NCBI RefSeq assembly: GCF_943846705.1
Contig: NZ_OX044366.1
Location: 2,666,001 to 2,730,000 of the forward strand
Source: an uncultured Pseudomonas sp.
GTDB lineage: Bacteria > Pseudomonadota > Gammaproteobacteria > Pseudomonadales > Pseudomonadaceae
Direction of reading: 5' to 3'
DNA: 64,000 nt
Part shown: positions 1 to 8,275 of the stretch, in pieces
Position numbering within the stretch: the first letter of the stretch is position 1
How the letters are laid out: every line of letters begins with the position of its first letter
Position numbers and translations under genes: made by a program
The notes under the pieces: model-generated
Database searches by the model: none
What the model saw: the letters and a program-made list of their open reading frames with translations, nothing else
Told to the model about the DNA's origin: nothing

Positions 1-17
1 TTTCTATTGAAATAGAT

Positions 18-458
18 TTGTCATCTGTTTCTGCTTTTGAGTTGCCGCTGTTTCAGGCGCTGCGGCGCTTGCAGCAAGCCGGTGAGGTGCATGCCAAGCG
101 TGTCAGCAAGTTTGGCGGGCTGACGCCTATGCACCTGCTGATTTTGCAGGTGCTGGCAGGGGAGAAGCGGCTGACGGCCAGTGACCTGAGTGGCCGCGTC
201 AGCCTGACGGCGGCGACCTTGTCCGGCATGCTCGACCGTCTGGAGGAGCGCGGGCTGCTACAGCGTCAACGTGATGACCAGGATCGTCGCAAGCAGTGGT
301 TGCTGCTCAGCGAGCCAGGTCTGGCGCTGGTGCAGCAGGCACCGAGCTTGCTGCCACCCGAGTTCGTCGCACGCTTTGCCGGGCTGGAGGAGTGGGAGCG
401 CCACAGCCTGACGGCCGCGCTGTTACGCGCGGCGCAGCTGTGTGGGGAGATGGAGTAG
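18..458 (+). CDS. MarR-family transcriptional regulator (start uncertain, may be cut by window edge)
   Basis: A 146-residue winged-helix regulator. The central part (LTASDLSGRVSLTAATLSGM, then LDRLEERGLLQR and DDQDRRK) is the recognition helix and wing of the MarR family; the wing motif DxRxK is intact. Such proteins usually repress a nearby gene and respond to small phenolic or stress ligands; the ligand here cannot be told. The only start candidate inside the window is TTG at 18, with no Shine-Dalgarno in the 17 bases before it, and the frame is open to the left edge, so the true start may lie outside. It converges with dacB, so its target is probably upstream. Confidence 0.75.
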   Translation: MSSVSAFELPLFQALRRLQQAGEVHAKRVSKFGGLTPMHLLILQVLAGEKRLTASDLSGRVSLTAATLSGMLDRLEERGLLQRQRDDQDRRKQWLLLSEPGLALVQQAPSLLPPEFVARFAGLEEWERHSLTAALLRAAQLCGEME

Positions 459-501
459 CGGTGGCGCGCCGCAACAGCTGTAGGTGGTGCGGCGTAGGGT
501 G

Positions 502-522
502 GCTCAGCGCTGCGCGCTGAGC
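502..522. repeat. Stem-loop at the dacB 3' end
   Basis: A perfect 9-bp inverted repeat (GCTCAGCGC / GCGCTGAGC) with a 3-base loop spans the dacB stop codon, between the convergent MarR gene and dacB. There is no T-run, so it is not a classic intrinsic terminator. It could still slow read-through or protect the dacB mRNA end. Confidence 0.4.
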
Positions 523-1952
523 TTGGGCTGCTTATACAAATCCAGCAGCACCTGGTCGAGGATCGACGAGGCGCCCCACGGGCGTGGGTCGTTGAGAATC
601 GCCACCACCGCCCAACTTTTGCCGTTGCTGTCGCGGCTGAAGCCTGCAATGGCGCGCACGTTGTTCAACGTACCGGTCTTGATCCGCGCCTCACCCACCA
701 GTGGTGTGCGGTGCAGGCGTTTACGCATGGTGCCGTCCATTGCCACCAGCGGCAGCGAGGCCATGAATTCGGCGGCGTAGGGGCTCTTCCAGGCGGCCTG
801 TAATAGCGCTGCCATTTCCCGCGCGCTGACCCGCTCGGCGCGCGACAGCCCGGAGCCGTTCTCCATCACCAAGTGCGGCGCGGTCAGTCCTTTGCGCGCC
901 AACCAGCTGCGAATCACCCGTTGCGCCGCTTTGCTGTCGTCTTGGTCGGCGCTGTTGCGAAACTTCGCGCCGATGCTGAGAAACAGCTGCCGGGCCATGG
1001 TGTTGTTACTGTACTTGTTGATGTCGCGGATGATCTCGGTCAGGTCCGGGGAGAAAGTGCGAGCCAACAGGCGGGCTTTCTCCGGCACCGGGGCGAGGCG
1101 GTCCTTGCCTATGATGCTGCCACCCAGTTCTTGCCAGATGGCGCGGATCGCGCCAGCGGCGTAGCTCGGATGGTCGAGCAGCGACAGGTAGGTTTGCGAG
1201 CTGCAGCCTTCGGCCAGTTGGCCGCTGACAATCACCGTGGTGCCGTCGAACTCGGTCACTGGGTTGTAGCGCACATCCGGCCAGCCCGGGCACTTGGCTG
1301 CGGGCAGGGCTTTGACGCGGTTATCGATGCGGATATTGGCAATCGGCGGTTCAGCGGCAATGAGGACTTTGCCGCCCTCGGTGCGGGCAATAAAGCGTAA
1401 GGCCTTGAGGTTGACCAGCAGCGAGTCGGGCGTCACCAGGTAAGGCTTATTGGCGTCGCCGCCGTCGTCATTGAAACTCGGCAGTTGTGGTTGCACAAAG
1501 TGGCTACGGTCGAGCACCAGGTCACCGTTGACCTGCAGCACACCATTGGCGCGCAAGTCGCGCATCAGCAGCCAGAGCTTTTCCATGTTCAGCTTGGGGT
1601 CGCCGCCGCCCTTGAGGTACAGGTTGCCGTTAAGCACGCCGTTTTTCAGTTGGCCGTCGGTGAAGAACTCGGTCTTCCACTGGTGAGTTGGGCCGAGCAG
1701 TTCGAGCGCCGCATAGGTGGTCACCAGCTTCATGGTCGAGGCTGGGTTGACGGAAATATCGGCATTGAAAAAGGTGCTGCTGCCCGGGCCGTTGAGTGGG
1801 ATGGTCACCACTGACAGTGACTGGCTGCTGATCTTGTTAACTTTCAACGCTTGTTGAACCTTGTTCGACAAGCCGTTGTTGGCCGCTGCCAGCGGTAGGC
1901 AAACAGGCAGGAGCAGGCCGGCGATGGCCAGGCGGCGCAGGGTTTTGATCAT
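504..1952 (-). CDS. dacB: D-alanyl-D-alanine carboxypeptidase/endopeptidase (PBP4, DacB)
   Basis: A periplasmic serine peptidase of family S13 that trims peptidoglycan side chains and cuts cross-links. The three penicillin-binding motifs are present: STMK with the acylating serine near residue 72, SNN in YSNNTMARQ, and KTGT in RIKTGTLNN. The N-terminus (MIKTLRRLAIAGLLLPVCLP) is a signal peptide. The length of 482 residues is normal for the family. The ATG at 1952 is preceded on the minus strand by GGAGGG. In Pseudomonas, loss of DacB can signal to AmpR and raise AmpC, but no ampC or ampR is in this window. It is transcribed alone, converging with the MarR gene and divergent from yggL. Confidence 0.95.
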   Translation of the reverse strand: MIKTLRRLAIAGLLLPVCLPLAAANNGLSNKVQQALKVNKISSQSLSVVTIPLNGPGSSTFFNADISVNPASTMKLVTTYAALELLGPTHQWKTEFFTDGQLKNGVLNGNLYLKGGGDPKLNMEKLWLLMRDLRANGVLQVNGDLVLDRSHFVQPQLPSFNDDGGDANKPYLVTPDSLLVNLKALRFIARTEGGKVLIAAEPPIANIRIDNRVKALPAAKCPGWPDVRYNPVTEFDGTTVIVSGQLAEGCSSQTYLSLLDHPSYAAGAIRAIWQELGGSIIGKDRLAPVPEKARLLARTFSPDLTEIIRDINKYSNNTMARQLFLSIGAKFRNSADQDDSKAAQRVIRSWLARKGLTAPHLVMENGSGLSRAERVSAREMAALLQAAWKSPYAAEFMASLPLVAMDGTMRKRLHRTPLVGEARIKTGTLNNVRAIAGFSRDSNGKSWAVVAILNDPRPWGASSILDQVLLDLYKQPKLSAQR

Positions 1953-2187
1953 GGGTGGCTACCCTCCAGCTGAGGGAAAAAAGATGACGCGAGACAAGTA
2001 AAGGGCTCCCATCGCGGGTTGGGATAAAGTTGGCAATTATGCCCGAAGAGCGGGCTGGCGCAGTGGCCGTTATTGCCAGTAGCAGGGCTTTTTTACAGGC
2101 CGTTTGATGACCTGCCGTCTTTGAGGCGGGCGTACAAGCGGCGAAACTGCTAGAGTGCCGCGCGTTATCACTTTTGAGGATTGTTCC

Positions 2188-2529
2188 ATGGCTACTAACC
2201 GTTCCCGCCGCCTGCGCAAAAAACTCTGCGTGGATGAATTCCAGGAGCTGGGTTTTGAGCTGAACCTGACCTTCAAGGAAGATCTGGCTGATGCAGCCAT
2301 CGATACTTTCCTTGAGGAGTTCCTGCGTGACGCCATGACCGCTAACGGTCTTGGCTATGTTGGCGGCGATGACTTCGGCCTGGTCTGCCTGGCCAAGCGT
2401 GGCTCGGTCAACGAAGAGCAGCGCGCTGCCGTTGAAGCCTGGCTCAAAGGCCGTGACGAGTTGGTGGAGTTCACCGCCAGCCCGCTGCTTGATGTCTGGT
2501 ACCCAGACAATCAGCTTAATCAGGCTTGA
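2188..2529 (+). CDS. yggL: YggL-family 50S ribosome-binding protein
   Basis: A 113-residue protein of the YggL (DUF469) family; the E. coli member binds the 50S subunit. The basic start MATNRSRRLRKKL and the line VDEFQELGFELNLTF followed by acidic helices are typical. A GTG 33 bases upstream is in frame, but the ATG at 2188 has GAGGA eight bases before it and gives the usual family N-terminus, so I chose it. It is divergent from dacB and stands alone; about 190 bases follow before the convergent FUSC gene, with nothing I could identify in them. Confidence 0.9.
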   Translation: MATNRSRRLRKKLCVDEFQELGFELNLTFKEDLADAAIDTFLEEFLRDAMTANGLGYVGGDDFGLVCLAKRGSVNEEQRAAVEAWLKGRDELVEFTASPLLDVWYPDNQLNQA

Positions 2530-2722
2530 TGCTCTAAGCGGGGCATGCATCGCGCATGTCCCGCTGCTGTTTCCTCTCCCCTCGCAATATTCCCGTTAGC
2601 CACCCAAGCTCGCCTTGGCCAGCAGCGCGGCCTCATCGATCTGCTCAATTTGCTCTCGGCGCACAAAGCCCTCGGCGTAGTGGTGACTGTTGTATCTGTG
2701 GCGTCAGGTGGTTCTGCTAGGG

Positions 2723-3781
2723 TCAGCGGGTGCTGAGCTTTTTCAGCAGCTGTCGGTGCTCCAGCCAGCGCTCCAGGCCATACACCATCAGTGCCACCAG
2801 TAAGGCCAGCACCACGCCGATCAGACTGTTGAACAACCGCACCTGCGGCAGCTGCCAGTCATGTGCCAGGCTTTCTGCCAGCAACACAAAACATACGCTG
2901 GTCTGCAGCACAAACAGTCCGTAGTGATTGGCCTGCAGGGCGCGGCTGAGGGCGATCAGCGGCAACAGGGTCAGCACCATCAGCCCTGGGTCCTGCAAGC
3001 TGTGGCCTAGCAGGATCAACAATGCTGCGGCTCCCAGGCTGGCGAGGATTGATTGTACGGCACGCACCAGACTGCCTTGAAACTCCAGTTGCAAGGTGGT
3101 GACCACGGTGATCGTCAGCCAGTAGCCGCGGTGCAGTTCTGCCAGGTTGACGATCAGCCCGGAAAGGGCGAATGCCAAGGTGCAGCCCAGCGCATGCAGG
3201 CGCCATTTCTGTTGTGGCAGGCGTTTGGCGTGACGCCTGAGTACCTTGAAGATGCTGATAAAGCGCGGCATGTACGGCCACATACGCAGGCCATGCATGC
3301 CGCGTAGGCCGAAGGCCAGGAGCATGACCCAGAGGCCGCCGAGGATAAACAGCATGGCGATGGCGTAGGGGTTGTTCAGGGTGCCGAGGCCTTGCTGGCC
3401 TTGACCCAGACACAAGCAGATGGCCAGGCCGATGCCCAGCTTGCCGGCCTCACTGCCAAAGCGTTGCAACCAGGCCAGGAGAAAACCGAACAGCGCGAAG
3501 ATCAGAAAGCTGGCATGTGGGTGGCTGGCCGACCAAAAGCCCAGGCCCGCGCTGCAGGCGCCCAGGCCGCAGAGCATGAGCATGCGCAGCATGCCAAGGC
3601 GATGCAGTGGGTTGGCCTGCGCAGCCTGAAAAGCCCCCGCCGAAGCCCAGAGAAAGCCTGGGTGCGCGCTAAACAGCCCGAGCAGCAAGGGCAGTGCGCA
3701 ACCCAGGCCCGCAACCACCGCTGGCCCCCAGGCGGGCGGGCCTGCATGCCAGTTAAAGGTTTGTCGCAATAGGCTGCTCAT
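2723..3781 (-). CDS. FUSC-family inner-membrane protein
   Basis: A 352-residue polytopic protein built of two blocks of hydrophobic helices separated by a basic loop (FKVLRRHAKRLPQQKWR near residue 190). This is the repeated half-structure of the fusaric-acid-resistance/YccS group. The second half carries the FUSC core RGYWLTITVVTTLQ followed by RAVQSILASLGAA. It is much shorter than YccS or AaeB (about 650-720 residues) and lacks their cytoplasmic domain. Its start lies 3 bases after the dgt stop and has no strong Shine-Dalgarno, so it is probably translated by coupling to dgt. Family members are thought to export aromatic acids or similar compounds; the substrate here is unknown. Confidence 0.8.
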   Translation of the reverse strand: MSSLLRQTFNWHAGPPAWGPAVVAGLGCALPLLLGLFSAHPGFLWASAGAFQAAQANPLHRLGMLRMLMLCGLGACSAGLGFWSASHPHASFLIFALFGFLLAWLQRFGSEAGKLGIGLAICLCLGQGQQGLGTLNNPYAIAMLFILGGLWVMLLAFGLRGMHGLRMWPYMPRFISIFKVLRRHAKRLPQQKWRLHALGCTLAFALSGLIVNLAELHRGYWLTITVVTTLQLEFQGSLVRAVQSILASLGAAALLILLGHSLQDPGLMVLTLLPLIALSRALQANHYGLFVLQTSVCFVLLAESLAHDWQLPQVRLFNSLIGVVLALLVALMVYGLERWLEHRQLLKKLSTR

Positions 3782-3784
3782 GGC

Positions 3785-5116
3785 TTATACCGGGCTTGAA
3801 CGGCCCGTCATCTCGCGGGCCATTTCAGTAGCGTAGCTGTCAGTCATGCCAGCGATAAAGTCGATCATGCGCAAAAATGACCTGTACAACGGCCAGTGTG
3901 GATCGGGGGCGTTATTGCCCAGCAGGTCGAGGATGCGCCGGTTTTTGAAGGACGGCGTGCGCCCACCATGTTGCTCAAGAGCCGCGCCACAGAAGGCGTT
4001 AAGCAGAATTTCCAGGGTGGTGTAGGCGCCGATTTCGTGCAGCGTTTTGCGCTTGTCCTGGAAGATTTTCTGCCGGGCCATGTCCTTGGCGCTCTGCACG
4101 CAGTGCTTGGCGGTGCCGTGCATGTGCTCGACCAGGTCACCGTGCAAGGTGCCGGCAAGCAGGGCGTCCTGCTGCTCGACAAAGGCTTCGGCGGCGGCAT
4201 TGGTCAGGTGTTCGATGGCTTTGCCGCGCAGGATCGCCAGCTTGCGCCGCTTGGAGTCATCGGGGCCGAGCTGGCGGTAGGTTTCCGGTAGGTCATCGCC
4301 GACCAGATCGAGCAGCAGCGCTTCAACTTCGCGGTACTCCAGCAGCTCCATTTCCAGGCCGTCTTCCAGGTCGATCAGGCCGTAGCAGATGTCGTCCGCG
4401 GCCTCCATCAGGTACACCAGTGGATGGCGCGCCCAGCGCTGTTCTTCCAGCTGCGGCAGGCCCAGCTTGCTGGCGATTTGCTCAAGCAGTGGCAGCTCGC
4501 TTTGGTAGCAGCCGAATTTGTGCTTTTTGTAGCCCAATGCTTCGGCGTGGCGTGCGGTCCAGGGGTATTTCAGGTAGGTGCCCAGCGTCGCGTAAGTCAA
4601 CCGAGTACCGCCGTCGAATTGGTGGTATTCCAGCTGGGTGAGCACGCGAAAGCCTTGGGCATTGCCCTCGAAGCTGAGAAAGTCCCCGCGTTCGGTTGCG
4701 CTCATGTCGTCCAGCCAGCCGCGCCCGGCGGCCTGCTGAAACCAGTGGCGAATGGCGTCTTCGCCGGAATGACCAAACGGCGGGTTGCCGATGTCGTGGG
4801 CCAGGCAGGCCGATTGCACGACCATGCCCAGGTCGCTTGGCTCGCACCAGCCGGGCAACGCGCCACGGATCATTTCACCGACGCGCATGCCGAGGGAGCG
4901 GCCTACGCAGCTGACTTCCAGAGAATGGGTCAGGCGGGTGTGGATGTGGTCATTGCTGGACACCGGGTGCACCTGGGTCTTACGCCCCAGGCGGCGGAAG
5001 GCACCCGAGAAGATGATGCGGTCATGGTCTTTGTGGAAGGGCGTGCGGCCCAATTCATCGGCACTGTGCGTTGGTTTGCCGAGTCGTTCGCGGTTGAGCA
5101 GGGTTGGCCAATCCAA
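3785..5116 (-). CDS. dgt: Deoxyguanosinetriphosphate triphosphohydrolase
   Basis: An HD-domain enzyme that splits dGTP (and, in many homologues, other dNTPs) to the nucleoside and tripolyphosphate. Seen: FSGAFRRLGRKTQVHP, then HTRLTHSLEV, and the metal-binding AHDIGNPPFGHSGEDA. At 443 residues it fits the dGTPase family. The start is a TTG at 5116: it yields MDWPTLLNRERL, the conserved family N-terminus, and has GAGGA six bases upstream on the minus strand. A nearby ATG (5132) is out of frame. It leads a two-gene operon with the FUSC membrane protein. Confidence 0.93.
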   Translation of the reverse strand: MDWPTLLNRERLGKPTHSADELGRTPFHKDHDRIIFSGAFRRLGRKTQVHPVSSNDHIHTRLTHSLEVSCVGRSLGMRVGEMIRGALPGWCEPSDLGMVVQSACLAHDIGNPPFGHSGEDAIRHWFQQAAGRGWLDDMSATERGDFLSFEGNAQGFRVLTQLEYHQFDGGTRLTYATLGTYLKYPWTARHAEALGYKKHKFGCYQSELPLLEQIASKLGLPQLEEQRWARHPLVYLMEAADDICYGLIDLEDGLEMELLEYREVEALLLDLVGDDLPETYRQLGPDDSKRRKLAILRGKAIEHLTNAAAEAFVEQQDALLAGTLHGDLVEHMHGTAKHCVQSAKDMARQKIFQDKRKTLHEIGAYTTLEILLNAFCGAALEQHGGRTPSFKNRRILDLLGNNAPDPHWPLYRSFLRMIDFIAGMTDSYATEMAREMTGRSSPV

Positions 5117-5728
5117 AGCTAATCCTCACCATGGCATCACTGAATAGGGGTCTAGCTTCGGTGTTCATGCGGCTGGCTGCAAGCCTTGTGCTAGAAGCCT
5201 GGCGGTGACAGCGATGGGGTGGCGTGCAGCTCAGTGCGCTGGCGCGAGTAGCGCATGTCGATAGGCTTCGGGTTTTATCGATTTCGTTTAAATAATGTTC
5301 ATTAAAATCAGTAACCTAAAACATTAAATTCCGTTTATCAGGCTATTTGACGGTTAATTGACATTCTTCGTACTTGGTACTTTAGTTACAACAGTAGGAG
5401 CTTGAAAGCTGATGGGCTCAGTGTGTGGGGGAGCGCTCTGAGTTCGGTTTAAGTGGTATCGCTAGGGAGAACATTATGTCTACTGACTCGATGAGACGCC
5501 GAGCATCCCTGTTGTTTCCTCTGCTTGGTGCGTTGTTGCACTCGCATGGACCACCTATCCGCTGAAACTGCGCGCGGCGCTCTCGCTTTGAGGCCTGGCT
5601 GTGAAGTCTGTCTTGAGCGTTCGCTATTGATGTTGTGCTCAGCATACGGCGCACGTTTGTTACCCGTGAATCTGTCGAAGTAATACCGCAGAAGGGTGGC
5701 GAGCCGGGAGCCGGGGAGGTGGATATTT
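5117..5728. other. 612-bp divergent intergenic region upstream of the multicopper oxidase
   Basis: The stretch from about 5280 to 5400 is distinctly AT-rich compared with its surroundings and probably holds promoters for dgt (leftward) and the copper oxidase (rightward). A TTGACA at about 5358 could be a -35 element, but I cannot place a convincing -10. The rest contains the short open frame at 5476-5565. No operator of a known copper regulator was recognised. Confidence 0.5.
5476..5565 (+). CDS. Possible 29-codon small ORF or gene remnant
   Basis: An ATG at 5476 has GGGAGA five bases upstream, a respectable ribosome-binding site, and opens a frame beginning MSTDSMRRRASLLFPLLGA. It reads like a basic N-terminus running into a hydrophobic helix, then ends at 5565 after a run that looks out of frame (HSHGPPIR). 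In the +2 frame the sequence continues as ALAWTTYPLKLRAALSL to a stop at 5591, which would suit the end of a small membrane protein. It may therefore be a frameshifted small gene. No family recognised. Confidence 0.3.
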   Translation: MSTDSMRRRASLLFPLLGALLHSHGPPIR

Positions 5729-7522
5729 ATGAAGACTTCATTCTTGGTGACACCCGCAGAGCAGCGGCCGGAGGCGTCGACCGATAGCGATGCAGCGGAG
5801 CAGCAGTCGCGGCGTAATTTTCTTAAGGGCAGCGCCGCCCTGATAGCTGCGCCATTACTGCTAACGCCCGGGAAAAGTGTTGCGGCAGTGCCGGCCAGCC
5901 CGCCGACTGTGCCTTGGCAGGAGTTTCTGCCTGATGTTATTAGCGTGCTGGACGCCAGCCCCTTAGATCCACCACCCACCGGGATCGCGAACCTCGCCGG
6001 TGGTGAAGCTGGGCGTTTGCCACATCAGCGTTGGAGTGAATTCGCCGCCAGGGCCGAGCCCTACGAGCTGCACGCCGCGCAGCGTGAAAACTGGGTGTTC
6101 AGTCCGTCCTACCCGGCGCAATCTGTGTGGACCTATCAGGCTAAAGAGCCGGACTTGAGCATTCTTAGCCCTGTGGTGTTTGCCCATTACGGTCATCCGG
6201 TTCTGTGCCGGATATACAACGATTTACCGGCCAATCATGTTGGCTTTGGTAGCCCGGAAATTTCCACCCACCTGCATAACCTGCACTGCGGTTCGGAAAG
6301 TGACGGCTTCCCCGGTGACTATTACAGCGCCACCAAGGCTGGCCCCACGCTGACAGCACCCGGAGGCTTCAAAGACCATCTCTACTCGAACATCTATGCC
6401 GGCTATGACGAAATGCAAAATGGCATTGGTGACTACCGTGAGGCCTTGGGTACGCTGTTTTACCATGACCACACCACCGACTTCACTGCGCCGAATATTG
6501 TCCGCGGGCTGGTCGGTTTCTACTGCCTGTTTGATGAGCTGGATTCAGGTGATGAGCGCGATCCTAGCCCCAGTGCGCTGCGCTTACCCAGCCATCCTTA
6601 CGATTATCCGTTGGGTTTTGCCGATCGGCGTTTTGATGCGAACGGCATACTCTATTACGACCAAGTCAACCCGGACGGTGTGCTCGGCGACAAAGTCGTG
6701 GTCAACGGCAAGATTGAACCAATACTGCGCGTGGCGCGGCGTAAGTACCGTTTGCGTCTGCTTAACGAAGGTCCGAGTCGCTTCTACCAATTTTATTTGG
6801 TGCGGCCGAACAATGTGATTCAGCCGTTCACCTACATCGCCAATGACGGCAACCTGCTGGAAAGACCGCTACTCAACCAGACCTCCGTGCGTTTAGGCGT
6901 GGCTGAACGGGGCGATATTGTGGTGGATTTTTCCCGTTATCCGGTGGGCACCGAGCTTTACGTGGTTAACCGCCTGACACACGTTGCAGATGACACTCGG
7001 CGTCCTGATCGGGTGGTCGCTCCGGGTGAGCGCGTGCTTAAAATCGTGGTCAATCGCGAGCCGCCCGAGCAGGACCTGAGCCAGGTGCCGAGCTTTCTGC
7101 GTCCACTGCGTCCCTTGCCGACGACCGCGCAATTGGCGGCGTTGCCGGTACGGCGCTTTAACTTTGATCGCCGGCAAAACATGTGGGCGATCAATGGTCA
7201 GTTCGTCGATGTCAACGTGCCGCGCGCGCAAATCCCCCTCGGCAGTATGGAAATTTGGGAGTTGTCGAGCGTCGATAATGGTTGGGATCACCCGATTCAC
7301 ATCCACTTCGAGGAGGGCCGGATTTTAAGCAAGACCACCGATGGCCGAAACGTGGTGATTCCTGCGCATGAGCGCGGCCGTAAGGATGTGTTTGTGGTCA
7401 ACGGGCGCACGACCATCCGGGTGTTGCTGCGGTTTCGTGATTACAAGGGCAAGTACGTGATGCACTGCCACAACCTCATCCATGAGGATCACTCGATGAT
7501 GCTGCGCTGGGACATTGTCTGA
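5729..7522 (+). CDS. Tat-exported multicopper oxidase (CotA/bilirubin-oxidase-like)
   Basis: A 597-residue three-cupredoxin oxidase. All copper motifs are present: HLHNLHC (His181, His183), YHDH (His246, His248), HPIHIH near the C-terminus and HCHNLIHEDHSMM, which supplies the type 1 Cys-His-Met ligands and the trinuclear-site histidines. The N-terminus carries a twin-arginine signal, SRRNFLKGSAAL, so the folded protein is exported to the periplasm. The ATG at 5729 has GGGGAGG about ten bases upstream; an in-frame GTG at 5696 is less likely. Sequence order (long insertion between the first two motifs, CotA-like C-terminus) favours the CotA/bilirubin oxidase group over the PcoA/CopA copper-resistance type. 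A SCO-type copper protein follows 43 bases downstream. Substrate (phenols, Mn(II), Cu(I)) cannot be told. Confidence 0.88.
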   Translation: MKTSFLVTPAEQRPEASTDSDAAEQQSRRNFLKGSAALIAAPLLLTPGKSVAAVPASPPTVPWQEFLPDVISVLDASPLDPPPTGIANLAGGEAGRLPHQRWSEFAARAEPYELHAAQRENWVFSPSYPAQSVWTYQAKEPDLSILSPVVFAHYGHPVLCRIYNDLPANHVGFGSPEISTHLHNLHCGSESDGFPGDYYSATKAGPTLTAPGGFKDHLYSNIYAGYDEMQNGIGDYREALGTLFYHDHTTDFTAPNIVRGLVGFYCLFDELDSGDERDPSPSALRLPSHPYDYPLGFADRRFDANGILYYDQVNPDGVLGDKVVVNGKIEPILRVARRKYRLRLLNEGPSRFYQFYLVRPNNVIQPFTYIANDGNLLERPLLNQTSVRLGVAERGDIVVDFSRYPVGTELYVVNRLTHVADDTRRPDRVVAPGERVLKIVVNREPPEQDLSQVPSFLRPLRPLPTTAQLAALPVRRFNFDRRQNMWAINGQFVDVNVPRAQIPLGSMEIWELSSVDNGWDHPIHIHFEEGRILSKTTDGRNVVIPAHERGRKDVFVVNGRTTIRVLLRFRDYKGKYVMHCHNLIHEDHSMMLRWDIV

Positions 7523-7565
7523 TGGACGCTGCGCAGGCGGTTGAAGAAATGCAGGAGGGTGTTCG

Positions 7566-8210
7566 ATGAGTACGCGAAGAAAATTACTGGCAGGCATGGG
7601 CCTGGGTGTGGCCGCGCTGGGTGTGGCGGCATGGCACCGTGGCAGTGATGCACCACAAGCAATCGTGCGCAGTTCGGCAGGGACTAAAAATTTCCCCAAT
7701 GTCACGCTGTACACCCACGAAGGTCAGCCCGTGAAGTTCTATGACGACCTGATTCGCGGCAAGGTGGTGACCTTCAATATGATGTACTCCCAGTGTGAAC
7801 GCAGCTGCCCGGCGAGTACGGCGAATTTGCGCCTGGTGCAGAAAATGCTCGGCGAGCGGGTGGGGCGTGATGTGTTTATGTACTCGATTTCGCTGCAGCC
7901 TGAGCTGGATACTCCGGAGCGTTTGCGCGAGTACGTGGCGCGGCATCATATCGAGCCGGGTTGGGTGTTCCTCACCGGCGCCCGCGAGGATATTGACCTC
8001 GTGCGCTATCGTCTGGGTTTTTACGATCCGGATCCGTTGGTGGACTTCAACGATGCCAACCACACCGGCATGCTGCGGGTGGGTAATGATGCCTTTGATC
8101 GCTGGACGATGGCACCGACCTTGACCACGCCCGAGCAGATTCTGAGTACCATCAACCATGTGGACATGGCCATGGTGCACACGGCATTTCGCCAATCAGT
8201 GGTTGTTTAG
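7566..8210 (+). CDS. SCO1/SenC-family copper chaperone-like protein
   Basis: A 214-residue thioredoxin-fold protein. The copper-binding motif CERSC (Cys77, Cys81) and the distal histidine in NHTGML (His166) are all present, so it should bind copper and/or act as a thiol-disulfide reductant. The N-terminus (STRRKLLAGMGLGVAALGVA) is a signal or anchor segment with a twin arginine. GAGGGTG immediately precedes the ATG. It lies 43 bases after the multicopper oxidase on the same strand, so it most likely loads or maintains that enzyme's copper rather than cytochrome oxidase CuA. No cytochrome oxidase gene is nearby. Confidence 0.88.
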   Translation: MSTRRKLLAGMGLGVAALGVAAWHRGSDAPQAIVRSSAGTKNFPNVTLYTHEGQPVKFYDDLIRGKVVTFNMMYSQCERSCPASTANLRLVQKMLGERVGRDVFMYSISLQPELDTPERLREYVARHHIEPGWVFLTGAREDIDLVRYRLGFYDPDPLVDFNDANHTGMLRVGNDAFDRWTMAPTLTTPEQILSTINHVDMAMVHTAFRQSVVV

Positions 8211-8275
8211 AGTAAGGCTCGCCACGCTTGCGGCTGCGGCGCACAGTGAGTGCTCAAGCCGCTTGGGCGCAGCTG

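Noticed and set aside
2155..2187. GTG start at 2155 for yggL
   Set aside because: The ATG at 2188 has a proper Shine-Dalgarno and gives the usual family N-terminus.
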